Source of the DNA: Muscardinus avellanarius
Taxonomy: Eukaryota; Chordata; Mammalia; Rodentia; Gliridae
Direction of reading: 5' to 3'
Length of the DNA stretch: 64,000 bases
Assembly (NCBI GenBank): GCA_963383645.1
Contig: OY726572.1
Span: 66,006,738-66,070,737 of the forward strand
Below, piece by piece: positions 49,721 through 62,900 of this stretch. Position 1 is the first letter of the stretch, and the number at the start of each line of letters is the position of its first letter. The notes beneath the pieces were generated by a model that did not search any database, was not told the origin of the DNA, and saw only the letters and a list, made by a program, of their open reading frames with translations. The position numbers were made by a program, and so were the translations under genes.

Positions 49721-52653
49721 AGGGGCAGTAAGCTTTTATGCTTCAGAGTAGAGGAAGATTTTAATTGTTTCTGCTGAATTCCTTATGCTTCTTTTCTATA
49801 TTGCTTTCAATAATTGGAAGAAAGTTAAATATTTTGTTCAAAATATTTTTCCTTCACAGAACAAAGAAATGAAGAAGAAGCCTTCCGAGTCAAAAAAATT
49901 ATCTGCATCTACTTTAAAGTACGTGATTCCATCTTACCTATGTGAGAATTAATGTGCATATGAATTAAAGAAATTTCAATTTTAAAAACTGCATATTTAT
50001 TGTGGTATTAAGGATTCAATCCAGGGGCCTTATACCTCTGTGATATACCTCCAACATATTTTTTTATTTTTGAAGTAGGGTATTGCTAAGTTGCTGAGGC
50101 TGGTCTCAAACATGTGATTCTCCTGTCTCAGCTTCCCAAGTACGGGGATGCACCGTGCCACCACATCCTAAAACTATGTTTTAGATCACCAATAATAATA
50201 GCTTAATAAGCTTTTTTTAAAAAATACTTTTATTGGTGCATTGTAATCATACATCACATTGGAATACAAGACTTGAGAGGATATACAAACACACATCATC
50301 CAATTAGCCCTCATCCAATCCCCATCCCATTCCCTCCCCCTCCCTTGATCCCATGCTTGATTGGTGATTATCTTTGATACATTTGTTTACGTACCTCCTG
50401 TACCTCCTTAGTTTTTTTTTTTTTTTTTTTTTTTTTGGTGGTGGTACTGGGGTTCCTGGAAGCCCTTCTACCTCCGGGCTACACTCCCAGACCTATTTTT
50501 ACATTTTTATTTGGAAACAGGGTCTCCTAAGCCAGTGCGCGCGGCTGGCTTCGAACCTGCGCGATCCTCCTGTCTCTGCCTCCCAAGTGCGGGGATTACA
50601 AGCGTGTGCCACCACGCCCGGCTGTACCTCCTTAGTTTTAAAGAGGTTCCATTCTCCCCATCCCATCCCCTCTCATTGGTCACCTTAATTGCTTCTCAAT
50701 AGGGCCCTTTCTACAACCTGACCTCCTATTACCTTTTTCTTCCTAGTTTTTGCTAATTTGGGGAAGCATCTGGTTTTTATTTTCTGTGATACTTGGATTT
50801 TAGAGAAGTTCGAATTTATAAGTTGGTACTATTTTTTTTTCTTTTAAATAGAAAAGATGCAGATACTTCTTCAAAAACCGTTGAAAGTGTTACTTCAGTT
50901 TCTACTGGTAAGTGGTTAACTTTTAATACTCCTTCAAATGAATAGATATTGTCATTTTACTAGAAAGTTCTTATATAGTGATGGTAGGAAGACATTATTA
51001 TGCTTTAATGGGAGAGACTCAAATTGCATTCTTTAATTGTATTGATCAAGTGGCTAATGTTTAATTCTCTAATTATAGAATCTCTAGTAAATAAAAGGAC
51101 TTTATGAAATAATATACATAAAATGCCTACTATAGTTCTTTAGTTAATAGCTGTGTTTTACATATCTAGGTTAGTTTTATAATACCATCCTTCATCACTT
51201 CCCAATAAACACACAGTTCAAAACATAAAGGTAGGGTAAGATTGCAGAGTATCTGTACCCATTTGATTTGAAAGTTAGCTGAGAGCCAAAAAATAAGCAA
51301 AAAAAGACTAAAGGGAACTAAATGTTACTACATTCATGTGCTAAAACTGCTTCTTTTTACTTGGGGAAATACTTGAGGTCTGTATTATGAATGCAGCTAA
51401 ATGAATTTTGCATGCAGTTTTATACATACAGTTTTACTACTTGACACTAGTAGGAATAAACAGCTTAATAGCAAAGGACAAAATAGAAAAACTAAAATCA
51501 GACATAAAACATATTTAGACAGTTAAATTTTTGTTAAATGACTGGAAATTGGATTGTATAAAGGGTCTTTTTTTCCCCCAAATAATGTATAATTGGATAG
51601 AATATGAAGTCATGGAAATTAGTAGAGGTACTACAGATGACTTCTGGAAAGCAGTAACTTTGACTAAGATTTTAAATTATGTGGTATTTGTGAACAGATA
51701 GTTTATGGAAATAGAAGGTTATATTATGTGGGGAGATGGCATAACAAATTAAAGAATGACTCTATAGAAGAACTTTATAAGTCATTCTCGGGATTTAAAC
51801 AAAATTTTAGCTTATTAAATATAATTTCCCGAAGTGTTTTGTGTAAAAGACTAATTTTTGGAAGATGTTTTGGGTCAGTAAAGTTTAGGATACATACTGT
51901 ACTTTTTTTGTTTTGTTTTTTTAAAATAGCCAGGCATAGTGGCACTTGCCTGTGAGCCCAATACTAGGGAGGTTGAGATAGCAACTTAGCAAGACCTTTA
52001 AAAACTGAATAAATATTTCAGAATAAATAAAAAGGCCTGGGGATGTAGCTCACAGGTAGGATCTCTCTGGATTCCATCCCTAATACCACCCCCCCCCTGC
52101 ACGCACACAAAATTATTATTTGTGGTATAATTTTCTTAATATGTAAAGAGATCTAATAAGTGAGAAAAACATCAACAATGTGGAATATAAATTGGCAAAT
52201 AGCGTGAAGAGATTTTAAGAGAAAATCTAAAGTAGAAATGACTTTTAAGTAAGTTTGAACTGATATGATTTATAATTAAACAAAAAATAAATCATTTCTG
52301 TGTCAGTCTTATATTGGAAATATCGATAACTTCTGTTATTTAGGCTTATGACCTGGTGTTTTGTATTTGAGTGGAAATGGAAAAGCCCAACTCTCACATG
52401 CTATTAATTATTACAGCCTAAGATGTGCCTTTTTTTGTTTTGTTTTGTTTTGCAGTATGTACTGGGGATGGAACCCCGAGGCATTCTACCTCTGAGCTAC
52501 ACCCCCAGCCCTATTTTTTATTCTTTATTTTGAAATTGGGTCTCACTTAGTTGCAAAGGGCCTCACTAAATTAGATGAGGCTGTCTGTGAACCCCATCCT
52601 CCTGTCCCAGTATCCAAATGCTGGAATTACAAGTGTGCGGCACCATATCTGGC

Positions 52654-52695
<42 letters not shown>

Positions 52696-53958
52696 GGCAC
52701 TGAGGATTGAACCCAGGGCATTCTACCTCTGAGCTACACCCCAGCCTTTTTTTTTTTTTTTTTAAACATCTCAATAGGTAATAAGAGTCTCACTACTTGC
52801 TGAGGCTCTCCTCGAACCTGCAATCCTCTTCTCTTAGTCTTCCAAATACTGAATTTACAACCATATACCATGGTTGTAAACCATGTCCGGTTAATATGTG
52901 CTTTTTTTTTTTTGGTGGTACTGGTGGTGGAACCCAGGGGATTTTCTACCTCTAGGCTATACTGTTTTATACTTTATTTGGAAAAAGGTCTCACTAAGTT
53001 GCTGAGAGCCTCACTATATAGCTGAGGCTGGCTTCAGACCTGTGTGGTCCTCCTGTCTCAGCCTTCCAAGTGCTGGGATTACAAACGTGCACCACCATGC
53101 CCAGCTCAATATGTGCCTTTTGACACATCAAGTTCATGTCTAAGATTTTGCCCCAGTACTTAAAATTCCCTGGGTCTACAAAGATAACTATAGTAGTGTT
53201 TCTTATAGTAGTCTATAAAATTATCCTCAGGTTATTACTTATCTAAATTTTAATTATATTATTTGTAATGTATTGTTTAAATGATTTTCTTGTTCTTTTA
53301 GCCAAAACTGGACAAACCAAGACATCTGCAGCCAAAGTAAACAAATCTGCAGGTATGGAGTTTTATTTGTTTTTTGTGTGGGGGTGAAGGGGAACAGATG
53401 GTTGAAGCAAGGGTCTTCCACATGCTAGGCAATCACTATAGCACTGAGCCCCAGATATGTTTTAAGATTAGGAATTTAGACATGAGATAATTTTAATAAT
53501 ATGTAGCAATAGATGATGAAGCAGTATTGCGTATATCCAGCAGTTTTGAAAAATGAAATTTGTAGATAATGATTTTCATTTACAGTAATTTTAAAAGTAA
53601 GATAATTTACCAGGAGACCATTTTTTTCGATGAGCATCACAGATATTTCCCTCCTCTTTCATTGTGGTTGTCTTTGTTTTTCACTAATGTTGTCCACATA
53701 ACAAATAGGATTTCTGAAGTTTTTATTAGCTATAGTAGATTTTAAAGTAATAAAGCTGCATTTACTTAACAGACACTTAAAATAGTCGGTTGTAATCTCA
53801 GTACTTGAGAGGCTGAGACAGCAGGGGCACAGGTTCATAGCCAGTGTCATCAACTTAGTGAAACCCTGTATATCTTACTGAGAACCTGTTTCAAAATGGA
53901 GAAGTAAAATAGGGCTGAGCATGTGGCTCAGAGATAGAATGCCCCTTGGGTTCAATCC

Positions 53959-54011
<53 letters not shown>

Positions 54012-56748
54012 TTATAGTACGTGTATGGGTGTCACTGTTGGAGAATTAATTCTCTTACCAAAATGGAAGTCGTAAAGTGAATTCACTTGTGATAAAAACA
54101 GGATTAGTAAAAGAAATACCCAGTTGGGATATTGAAGCTTAGTTTACTATAGGGTATTGCCTTTTTAGGTGACAGTCTGTAAGGATTGGTACCGTAGTTC
54201 CCCTTGTATCTACAGGGATATCTTCCAAAATGCATAGTAGGTACCCGAAACTGCTGATAGTAGCAAACCCTATATATATAGTTTCTCTTTTATACACATA
54301 ATTTCTTATATATACACACACATAATTGGAATAAGAATTATTTTGTATATTAGGCACAATAACAAATTAACAACAATGGTGATAAAATAATAAAAAGCTA
54401 CATGAATATAGTCTTGTAGAATACCTTTCACCTTTTCACTTAAAAGGAACTTTAAGTCAAGCGTGGTGACACATGCTTGTAATCCCAGTACTTGGGAGGC
54501 TGAGATGAGAGGATCGCGCAGATTCAAAGCCAGCCTTGGCTACTTAGTAAGGCTTTCAGCAACTTAGTGAGACCCTGTTTCCAAAACAGAAATATACAAA
54601 TAGGTCTGGGAGTGTAGCCTGGAGGTAAGAAGCCCCTGGATTCCATCCCCAGCACCCCCACCCCCCAAAAAAAAGGGACTTCATAGTTTCTCTTTGGTAT
54701 ATACAAATTGTCAGCACCACTATTCTTGTACTTTTGGCCATAATAAAATAAGGGTTACTTTAACATAAGCACTAATACCTCAGAAGTCATGTAGTAACAG
54801 AGGTACATGCAGCATTGATAAGCCAAAGGATTATTCTATATCTCAGGATGAAGATTCTGTGTCCAGGATAAAGCAGGACAACTAGAGATTGCACAATGCT
54901 ACTCTGAATGGCATATAAATTAAAGCATATGAATTATTTATTTAGGGAACTTTAATATTTCCAGCTGATAGTTAACTGAAATTATGGAAAGCAGAATTGC
55001 AGTTAAGGGGAGGACTCTTGGTATGTTCGTGTGAACAAAGATATGGGCTGTCTGAATATAAAGGGTAGGTTCGTAGGCTATTTCTATTGACTTTTATGGA
55101 TGTTAGGTATTCTCTTTTTGTATGACTTAATTTTTAAAAATTTTTAATTAGTGCATTATATTCATACATCATATTGGGGTAAAAAAACTTGTGTGTACAT
55201 ACATGTACACATCACTGATTTAACCCCTACCCAATACCCACCCCATCCTTCCTTCCCTTGCTTAGCTTAGTGGTTGACTTCGATATGTTTGTATGACAAT
55301 TTTTTTAAAGTATGATTTTATTCTCACAATGTTACAGTTAGGTAGTTGTGACAATCATTGACCATCCTTTTGTATATGGGGAAATATTCACAGAAATCAG
55401 TTAATGCACTATATTTTCTTAATTTAACTTGGAATTCAACTTAGATCTACTGGTTTCTGATTCTAGGCTTTTTCTTTATACTTTTTTGCTAGTTGTTATG
55501 AATCTAATTTTCATAGCTAAGTTTCTCAGAGCTAAGGTTTTGGCTCTGTAGATCTTTACTTCAGTTTTGATTATCATAGCCTATAAATAGCATCATCACA
55601 GAAAGTATCAGTAATAGATTTGTAGATAAAAAGAATGGTTAGAACTATTTAAGTAGTCTTATATAGCTAGGACACACTAGACCTGACTCAAAGCAATTTT
55701 TATGTGACCTTTAGATGTTCTTGAACGCTTTTCAGTCAGCTAGAAGCCAAGGAAGTATAGATTGAGAGGCTCTATGTTAAATTGTTTTGGAACCCTTAAA
55801 AGCATGAGATTGGGAGATCGGGAGGCTAAGACAGAAGGATTGTAGGTTTGAGGCCAGTCCAGCAATTTAACAAGATCCTGTTTCAGAAAAACAAAAAATA
55901 AGCCAGGTGTGGTGGTGTGGGCTTGTAATCTCAGTACTTGGGAGGCTGAGACAGGAGTACAGGTTCATGGCCAGCCTCAGCGACTTGTGAAGCTCTCCAC
56001 AACTTAGTGAGACCTGTTTCAAAATAAAGAATAAAAATTAGGTCTGGGGGCTTAGACAGGAGGATCATAGGTTCGTGGCCAACCTCAGCTACTTAATTAG
56101 GCCCTCCGCAACTTAGTGAGACTGTTTCAAAAGAATTAGCCGGGTGTGGTGGCGCACGCTTGTAATCCCAGTGGTTGGGAGTCTGAGACAGGAGGATTGC
56201 ATAGGTTCGAAGCCAGCCTCAGCTACTTAGTGAGGCTCTCAGCAACTTAGTGAGACTTGTTTCCAAATAAAGTATAAAATAGATCTGGGAGTATAGCCCA
56301 GAGGTAGAAAGCCCCTGGGTTCCACCCCCAGTATCACCCCCCCCCCAAAAAAAAAGGAATTAAAGAGGGTTGGGGATGTACCTTGGAGGTAGAATGCCCT
56401 TGGGTTCAATCTCTGGTACTACATAAATAAGTAAATAAATAGGACTTCGGGTATAGCTCAAAGGTAGAATGCTCTTGTGTTTAATCTCCATTATCATATA
56501 TACACACGCAAAAAGCATGGGATTTGGAATTGTTTTATGTCTTTAGAATTAGTAATTTAAACTAAGTGTGGTGGCACACTCTTTTAATACCAGTAGTTGG
56601 GAGGCTGTGGCAGGAATATTCCAAGTATGAAGCCAGCCTCAGCAGTTTAACAAGACCTTCTTCAATTTAGTGAGACCTGTTTCAAAATAAAAAAATAAAA
56701 TAGGACAGGGGGTATATTTAAAGTGGAATGCCCCTGGGTTCAGTAGTC

Positions 56749-56798
<50 letters not shown>

Positions 56799-59700
56799 AG
56801 TTGTCAGTAACACACACACACACTCAGTTGTCAGTAACACACACACACACACACCCTAGTAATTCAAGCCCTGCATAGTGCTATGTGTCTATAATCCAGT
56901 AATTTGGGAGGTTGGAATAGGAGGATTACAGATTTGAAGCCATCGTGCTATAGCAAGTAATTTAGCTTCTAGTTGGTCCGTATTCAGAGATTCATTTAAT
57001 TTACCCAAATACTATTTTCCATTACCCCAGTAAGGATGTTAAATTCTTATATCAGTGATTCCTACACACATACTGGACAAATTACCATGATTGCTTAACT
57101 TTGAAAATGACCTATGTTCTCAAAGATGATATAGCAATTTATGTTTTGAATATACTATAATCTGTTGTTCTTTCTGTTTCTCTGAAGTTTTTTTTGTAGA
57201 TTTTTGATACCTATTTTGACTGTAGCTTTTGTGATTTAGGGAAATCTGCGGGTTCTGTAAAATCTGTGGTAATGGTAGCTGCTAAAGGTAAAGCTACCAA
57301 AACAGGTAAGACTACTGGGGAAGAGAGGTATTATTAAGTGCATTTCTAATTCTGTGTTGAAGAATATAAGCATATCAAAAACAAGTTTTAAAGCCATACA
57401 GTAATTTTTAATATCTAAAAATTTCTTGAAGAGTTTTGTAGATACCTACTTGATTTTTTTTTTTTAAGTCATACTGGGGATTGAATTGAACCCAGGGGTA
57501 TCCTACCCCTGAGCTACACCCCAGCCCTATTTTACTTTTTAATTAACTAATTAATTAATGCTTTTTTTTATTTTGTGGTATTGGGGGTGGAACCTAGGGG
57601 CTTTTCTACCTCTGGGCTATACTCCCAGACCTAGTTTATATTTTATTTGGAAACAGAGTCTCACTAAGTTGCTGAGAGCCTCACTCAGTAGTTGAGGCTG
57701 GCTTCAAACCTGTGCAATTCTCCTGTCTCAGCCTCCCAACCGCTGGAATTACAAGCATGCACCATCACACCAGGCTCTATTTTTTTTATTTTGAAACAGG
57801 ATCTAAGTTGAAGAGTGCCTTACTAAATTGCTCAGGTTGGTCTTGAACCTGTTATCCTCCTGTCTCAGCCTCTCAAGCACTGGGATTATAAACGTTCACC
57901 ACCATGCCCGGCCTCTTTGATGTTTAAAGCCTGACCCATATAGGGCTTTGACATTTTCTAACTTCCATTTTGGAAAATATGATATATAGCTTTATTATAT
58001 ATATGTGTACACACAAACCATATAACTGTACATTTTGACAACTGTATAATCACAGGCTACTTACTTATTTCCCTATAAATTGTGTAATTTTTTATTTTGT
58101 CTTCCCATAGCTTGTACAATTTCTCGGATGTTTGTTACTTCATTCTGTAAAGTATTAGTGCATTTTTTCTGTAAATGCACTATTTAAAGTAAATGTAGCA
58201 CATCAAAACTAGCATGATTTTAGTAATTTCTGTTTTTGCCGCATGAGGATTAAATTTGTGACTCATTTAAGGACATCAACAAGAATTTGTCACTACTTTA
58301 AGTTTGCTTTTAATAGTACTAGTAAATAGATATTGAAAATAAATAGAAATAGTGAATAAATGGAAAGAATTGATTTTATAATAAAGTTGAATGACTTAAT
58401 TACTACTGCAATATTATGAAATAATATTCTAAGATTGAGTAGACCCTTGGAATAATGGTTCATTTCTACTTTTAAAAGCAAAATCTACTGGAAAGAAGTC
58501 TTTAGAAGCCAAAAAGGCTGGGAATATAAAAAACAAAGACTCCAATAAACCTGTAACAACAGTACCAGGTAATCTGGAAGTGCTTTCATTCAGTATTTTG
58601 TTTTCTGTAAATGTTCTTGGTGTACATTCAAGGAGTATTTTGAAATTTTCCTTAAAAATTCTCAAAGGAATGGTTTTTCAGAGAATTATGTGTGGTAAGT
58701 TTGATTTGTCAGGTCAGCATAAGGAGACCTGAAATGACAAAGTAATTTTAATGTTTAGATTTATTAGTTTAATTATATTAATATTTCAGTAGACAACTAA
58801 AATAAATTATTTCATGCAGGAAATTCTGAAACAAAGACCAGTGTAGAAGCCAAAGCCACTGACAACAGTGCTAAAGAAACTATTTCAGGTAGGCCAATAA
58901 AAATTTTATTTTGTTCTCTTAAAGAAGAATTAAAATTCTAAGAAAAAAGATACTGAGATTTCTAACACCGTGTGTGTGTGGGGGGGGGGTGAATAATATC
59001 AGGGTATGAGCCAAATTAAGAATGATTGCATCTTCTAGTACATTTTCATACAGCTGTTATTTAATTCATTGTGGAATAAAGTGGAATCTTAAAAAATATA
59101 TTTGTATGAATTTAAAAATAAATAATTAATATTATTTGGTTTTTAGCTGTTTTGGAGACCACAGAAAATGAACCAGTTAGCAAGGTCAGTTTTTATATTT
59201 TGTTTGTTTCCTTAAAATTTAAGGATTTTTAGCAAAACATTTTTCTTATAAAACCTAATAGTTGGCTTGTTGAAAAACGTTTTCATTTGTGATTCCTTAA
59301 GTATAGTTTTAGTTAAAAAACCTTGAGTTATAGAGTAAGTTGTAAAAGTTTAGGGACAGATTATCAATAAATATACATACATTTGAAAATTACTCTTCTT
59401 GAGTACAAGGTGTTAAGCCAAAATGGGTATTGGAGTAGATAACAGATCAAATTAGAATCCATAGAATTTTATATATTTGTTTATTTTTTGTGGTACTGGG
59501 GGTTGAACCCAGGGGCATTCTACCTCTGAGCTACACTCCCAGCCCTATTTTATTTTTATTTTGAAACAAGGTCTCACTAGGTTGATGAGTCTCACTACTC
59601 GCTGAAGCTGCCTGCCAACTCTGATCCTCCTATTTCGGCCTCCCAAGTACTGGTATTCTATTTTTCCCAAGCAACAAATGGGAGATAGAGTAATATTTAG

Positions 59701-59898
59701 AGTACACTAGGGTGTTGGCATATTTATTTTTGGAGGGGCAAGTGTAGTTTTCAGTTTTATTGGAAGGGCATAAAGTTCACTTTATTGGTTTTTTTCTGGT
59801 TATAGATGTTGTTATGAGTATGTTAAAATTGTAATTTAGATTTTATAGATTGAGGTTTTTTAGATCACTTTGCTGCAAAACATAAATTTATTGTATGA

Positions 59899-59939
<41 letters not shown>

Positions 59940-62900
59940 GGGTCTGGGGATGAAACCCAGTGGCATTAGACCTCCGAGCTACAACCCCTGCCCTATTTTT
60001 TTTTTCTTTATTTTGAAATAGAGTCTCACTAAATTTATGGAGGGCCTCACTAAGTGATGCTGTTCACGAACCGTAATCCTCTGGTCTCAGCCTCCGGAAT
60101 GCTGTGATTACAAGTGTGTGCCATCATGCCCAGCTTCTGATCCATCCATCAAGAAATTAAGTAGTTTTGTCCTACTTACTTTATTTTAGGAAGAATATTT
60201 GCAAGCAGCAGTACAGGACAAGTAGTAGTCCCATAAAACACTTTAGAAGGAACCATTTATGTGCATACCTGATTGGCCCACCAATTGAAATCACTCACAA
60301 TTTGTTGATGAAAATTATGTCTTTTGTGCTGGGCATGGTGGTACATGCCTGTAATCCTAGTACTTGGAAGGCTAGGACAGGAAGGTCACACAGAGGTTTG
60401 AGACCAGTCTCAACAACTCATTGAAACTCTCAGCATCCTGGCAAGACCCTGTTTCAAAACAAAAAATGAAAAAGGGTTGGGAGTGCAAGGTGGTGGTAGA
60501 ATGCCCTGGGACTTAATCCCCAGTACCCTCCCTCAAACAAACAAACAAACAAACAAATAGGCAGACAGACAGATAAATGCACACACATTTTTTAACAAAA
60601 GAAAATAAAATATTGCCAAGTTTACCATGGCACATCTTTAGGAATTTTATAACATCCACTAAACTGGTTTGATGAGAGAGTTATTTTGGAGAATAAGTCT
60701 CCCTGAGAGAAGGGATAGTAGAAAAGATAGTATTTACTTGAAATATGCATAGGGTTGTGGGGTAAAGGGTCCTAAGGAGGTAAGATAACCTTTCTTATAA
60801 TGCCTTTAGTGTGGTTATCTTACTTTGGAAGATAGATACATGCTGATTTGGAGATTGATGATGTAAGCATCACAGGGTGTAGGGATGGCAGCAGTACATG
60901 AAAGCAAGGAGTTGTAGTCAGGGACAGGTGAGCTTGGGTTTAAAATAGTGGGTGAAAGAGAAACCTACCTGGACCAGATGACAGACAGTATAACGACATT
61001 TACTCTGTGTGTATGAAGAATGTAAATTTGCAAATCTGGGTGGAGACTTGTTTGAATGTGAAGTTTAGATCAGCCTCCTGAATTGATCAGGTTTTCCTCT
61101 GCACTAAATGTAATTTAAGTACTAATGTAAGATATGTGAATCATACAATGTGAAGCATATGTTTATGTATATAAAACAGGCAAACAAAATTTCATATCAG
61201 TATTTTAAATTTGTTTTGAAGGAAACAGAGGAAATGTGTGTGGTACTTATTTCTAACTTGCCTAATAAAGGATATTCTGTAGAGGAAATTTATAACTTGG
61301 CAAAACCATTCGGTGGTTTAAAGGATGTTTTGATTTTATCATCTCACCAGAAGGTAAGAATTGTGACTATTCATATTTCTTGAAATTACATTTTGAAAAA
61401 TACTAAATTCACAATACTGGAAAGGATTTACAAGCAGCATGTCAAGGTAATTAAACTTTTATGATAAGAGACTTTAAATGTAAAACATTTATTTTAGTAT
61501 TATTCTAATCAGGCATAGTTTCTTTTTTTTTATATTTTGGTGGTACTGAGGGTGGAACCCAGAGGCATTCTATCTCTGGGCTATACTCCCAGACCTATTT
61601 TATATTTTATTTAGAAACAGGGTCTCACTAAGTTGCTGAGAGCCTCACTAAGTAGCTGAGGCTGGCTTTGAACCTGTGCGATCCTCCTGTCTCAGCCTCC
61701 CAGGCGCAGGGATTACAAGCGTGCGCCACCACGCCCGGCTAGGCATAGTTTCAATGGTAAAGGTAAATGGCTTGCTAATTTGTCAAATTTTTGCTCAGAA
61801 TTTTAGTTCACTAGAAAATGTTTTGTATCTTTAATATTTTTAATAAAAGATTTTAAAAATGATTTATAAATTGCGCTTTTACTAGTATATATTATTTCTC
61901 CTGTTTCGCTAGTGAAAATTGAGCTGGGTATTCACCACTTTCAGACTCAAACTAATGATGTCAACAATACTTAGAACAATTAGGTTTATCTATGTTTTAT
62001 GTTTTCAGTAATTACTGTTTTATAATTGTAAAATAATGGTAAGATTTACTGTTAATAATAAATAACTTACAAGGTAATTTATAGGGATAAGATTTCAGAA
62101 AGATTTTAAATATAAGGAAATGACACCAATAGAGTGGTAAAAAAGAGTGTTCTTATAATAGGAGTTGGAGATCACTGGAGACGTTGAAGATAAGAATTAG
62201 ACATGTTTACTGACATTCAGAACCAGTGTACTTGAGGAAGTAGGAGTGAGTTGTATGTAGTTTCACGTTATTTCAAAAGTAGGTTATTTGAATGTTTGTA
62301 CAACACTAAATATATTAAAAAACATGCATTAGCTGGGCATGGTGGCACACGCTTGTAATCCCAGTACTTGGGAGGCTGAGACAAGAGGATTTCAGATTTG
62401 CGGCCAGCCTCAGTTACTTATTGAGGCCTTATGCAGCTTAGTGATAGCCTGTTTCAAAATAAAGAATAAAAAAGGGGGGGGGGGTCTGGGGGTATAGCTT
62501 AGAGGTAGAATGCCCCTGGGTTTCATGCCTAGTACCCCCCCGAAAAGAATGCATTATATACGTGTGTGTGTGTGTTTGTGTGGTGTGCGGGGGATTGAAC
62601 TTGGAGCCTTGTGCATACTAAGCAAGTGCTCTACCACTGAGCCACATCCTCAGCCCCACTGTGTACTTTTAGATGGGTGAACTTTGTATATGATATGTAT
62701 TAGTAAAGTTGTTTTTTAAAAATATATTATTTGTAATGTTTAAAGACAGATAAGAATAAAAGGGAATGTGTTTTAAAATAATAGGGTTCTTAGCCGGGAG
62801 TGGTGGCACATGCTTGTAATCCTAGCATATGGAAGGCTGAGACAGGAGGATTGCAGTTCATGGCCAGCTTCAGCTACTTAGTCCTTTGCAACTCGGTGAT

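Larger units (their letters stand above)
58569..61221 (+). other. Introns 13, 14 and 15
   Basis: Introns 13 (58569-58819) and 14 (58889-59146) are short and free of SINEs; intron 14 has a (TG)n/G run near 58970-58990. Intron 15 (59185-61221) has antisense SINEs at 59483-59665 and 59900-60138, the second with a very long T run. It also has a sense SINE at 60330-60530 with a (CAAA)n tail. Positions 60600-61221 are unique. Confidence 0.75.
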
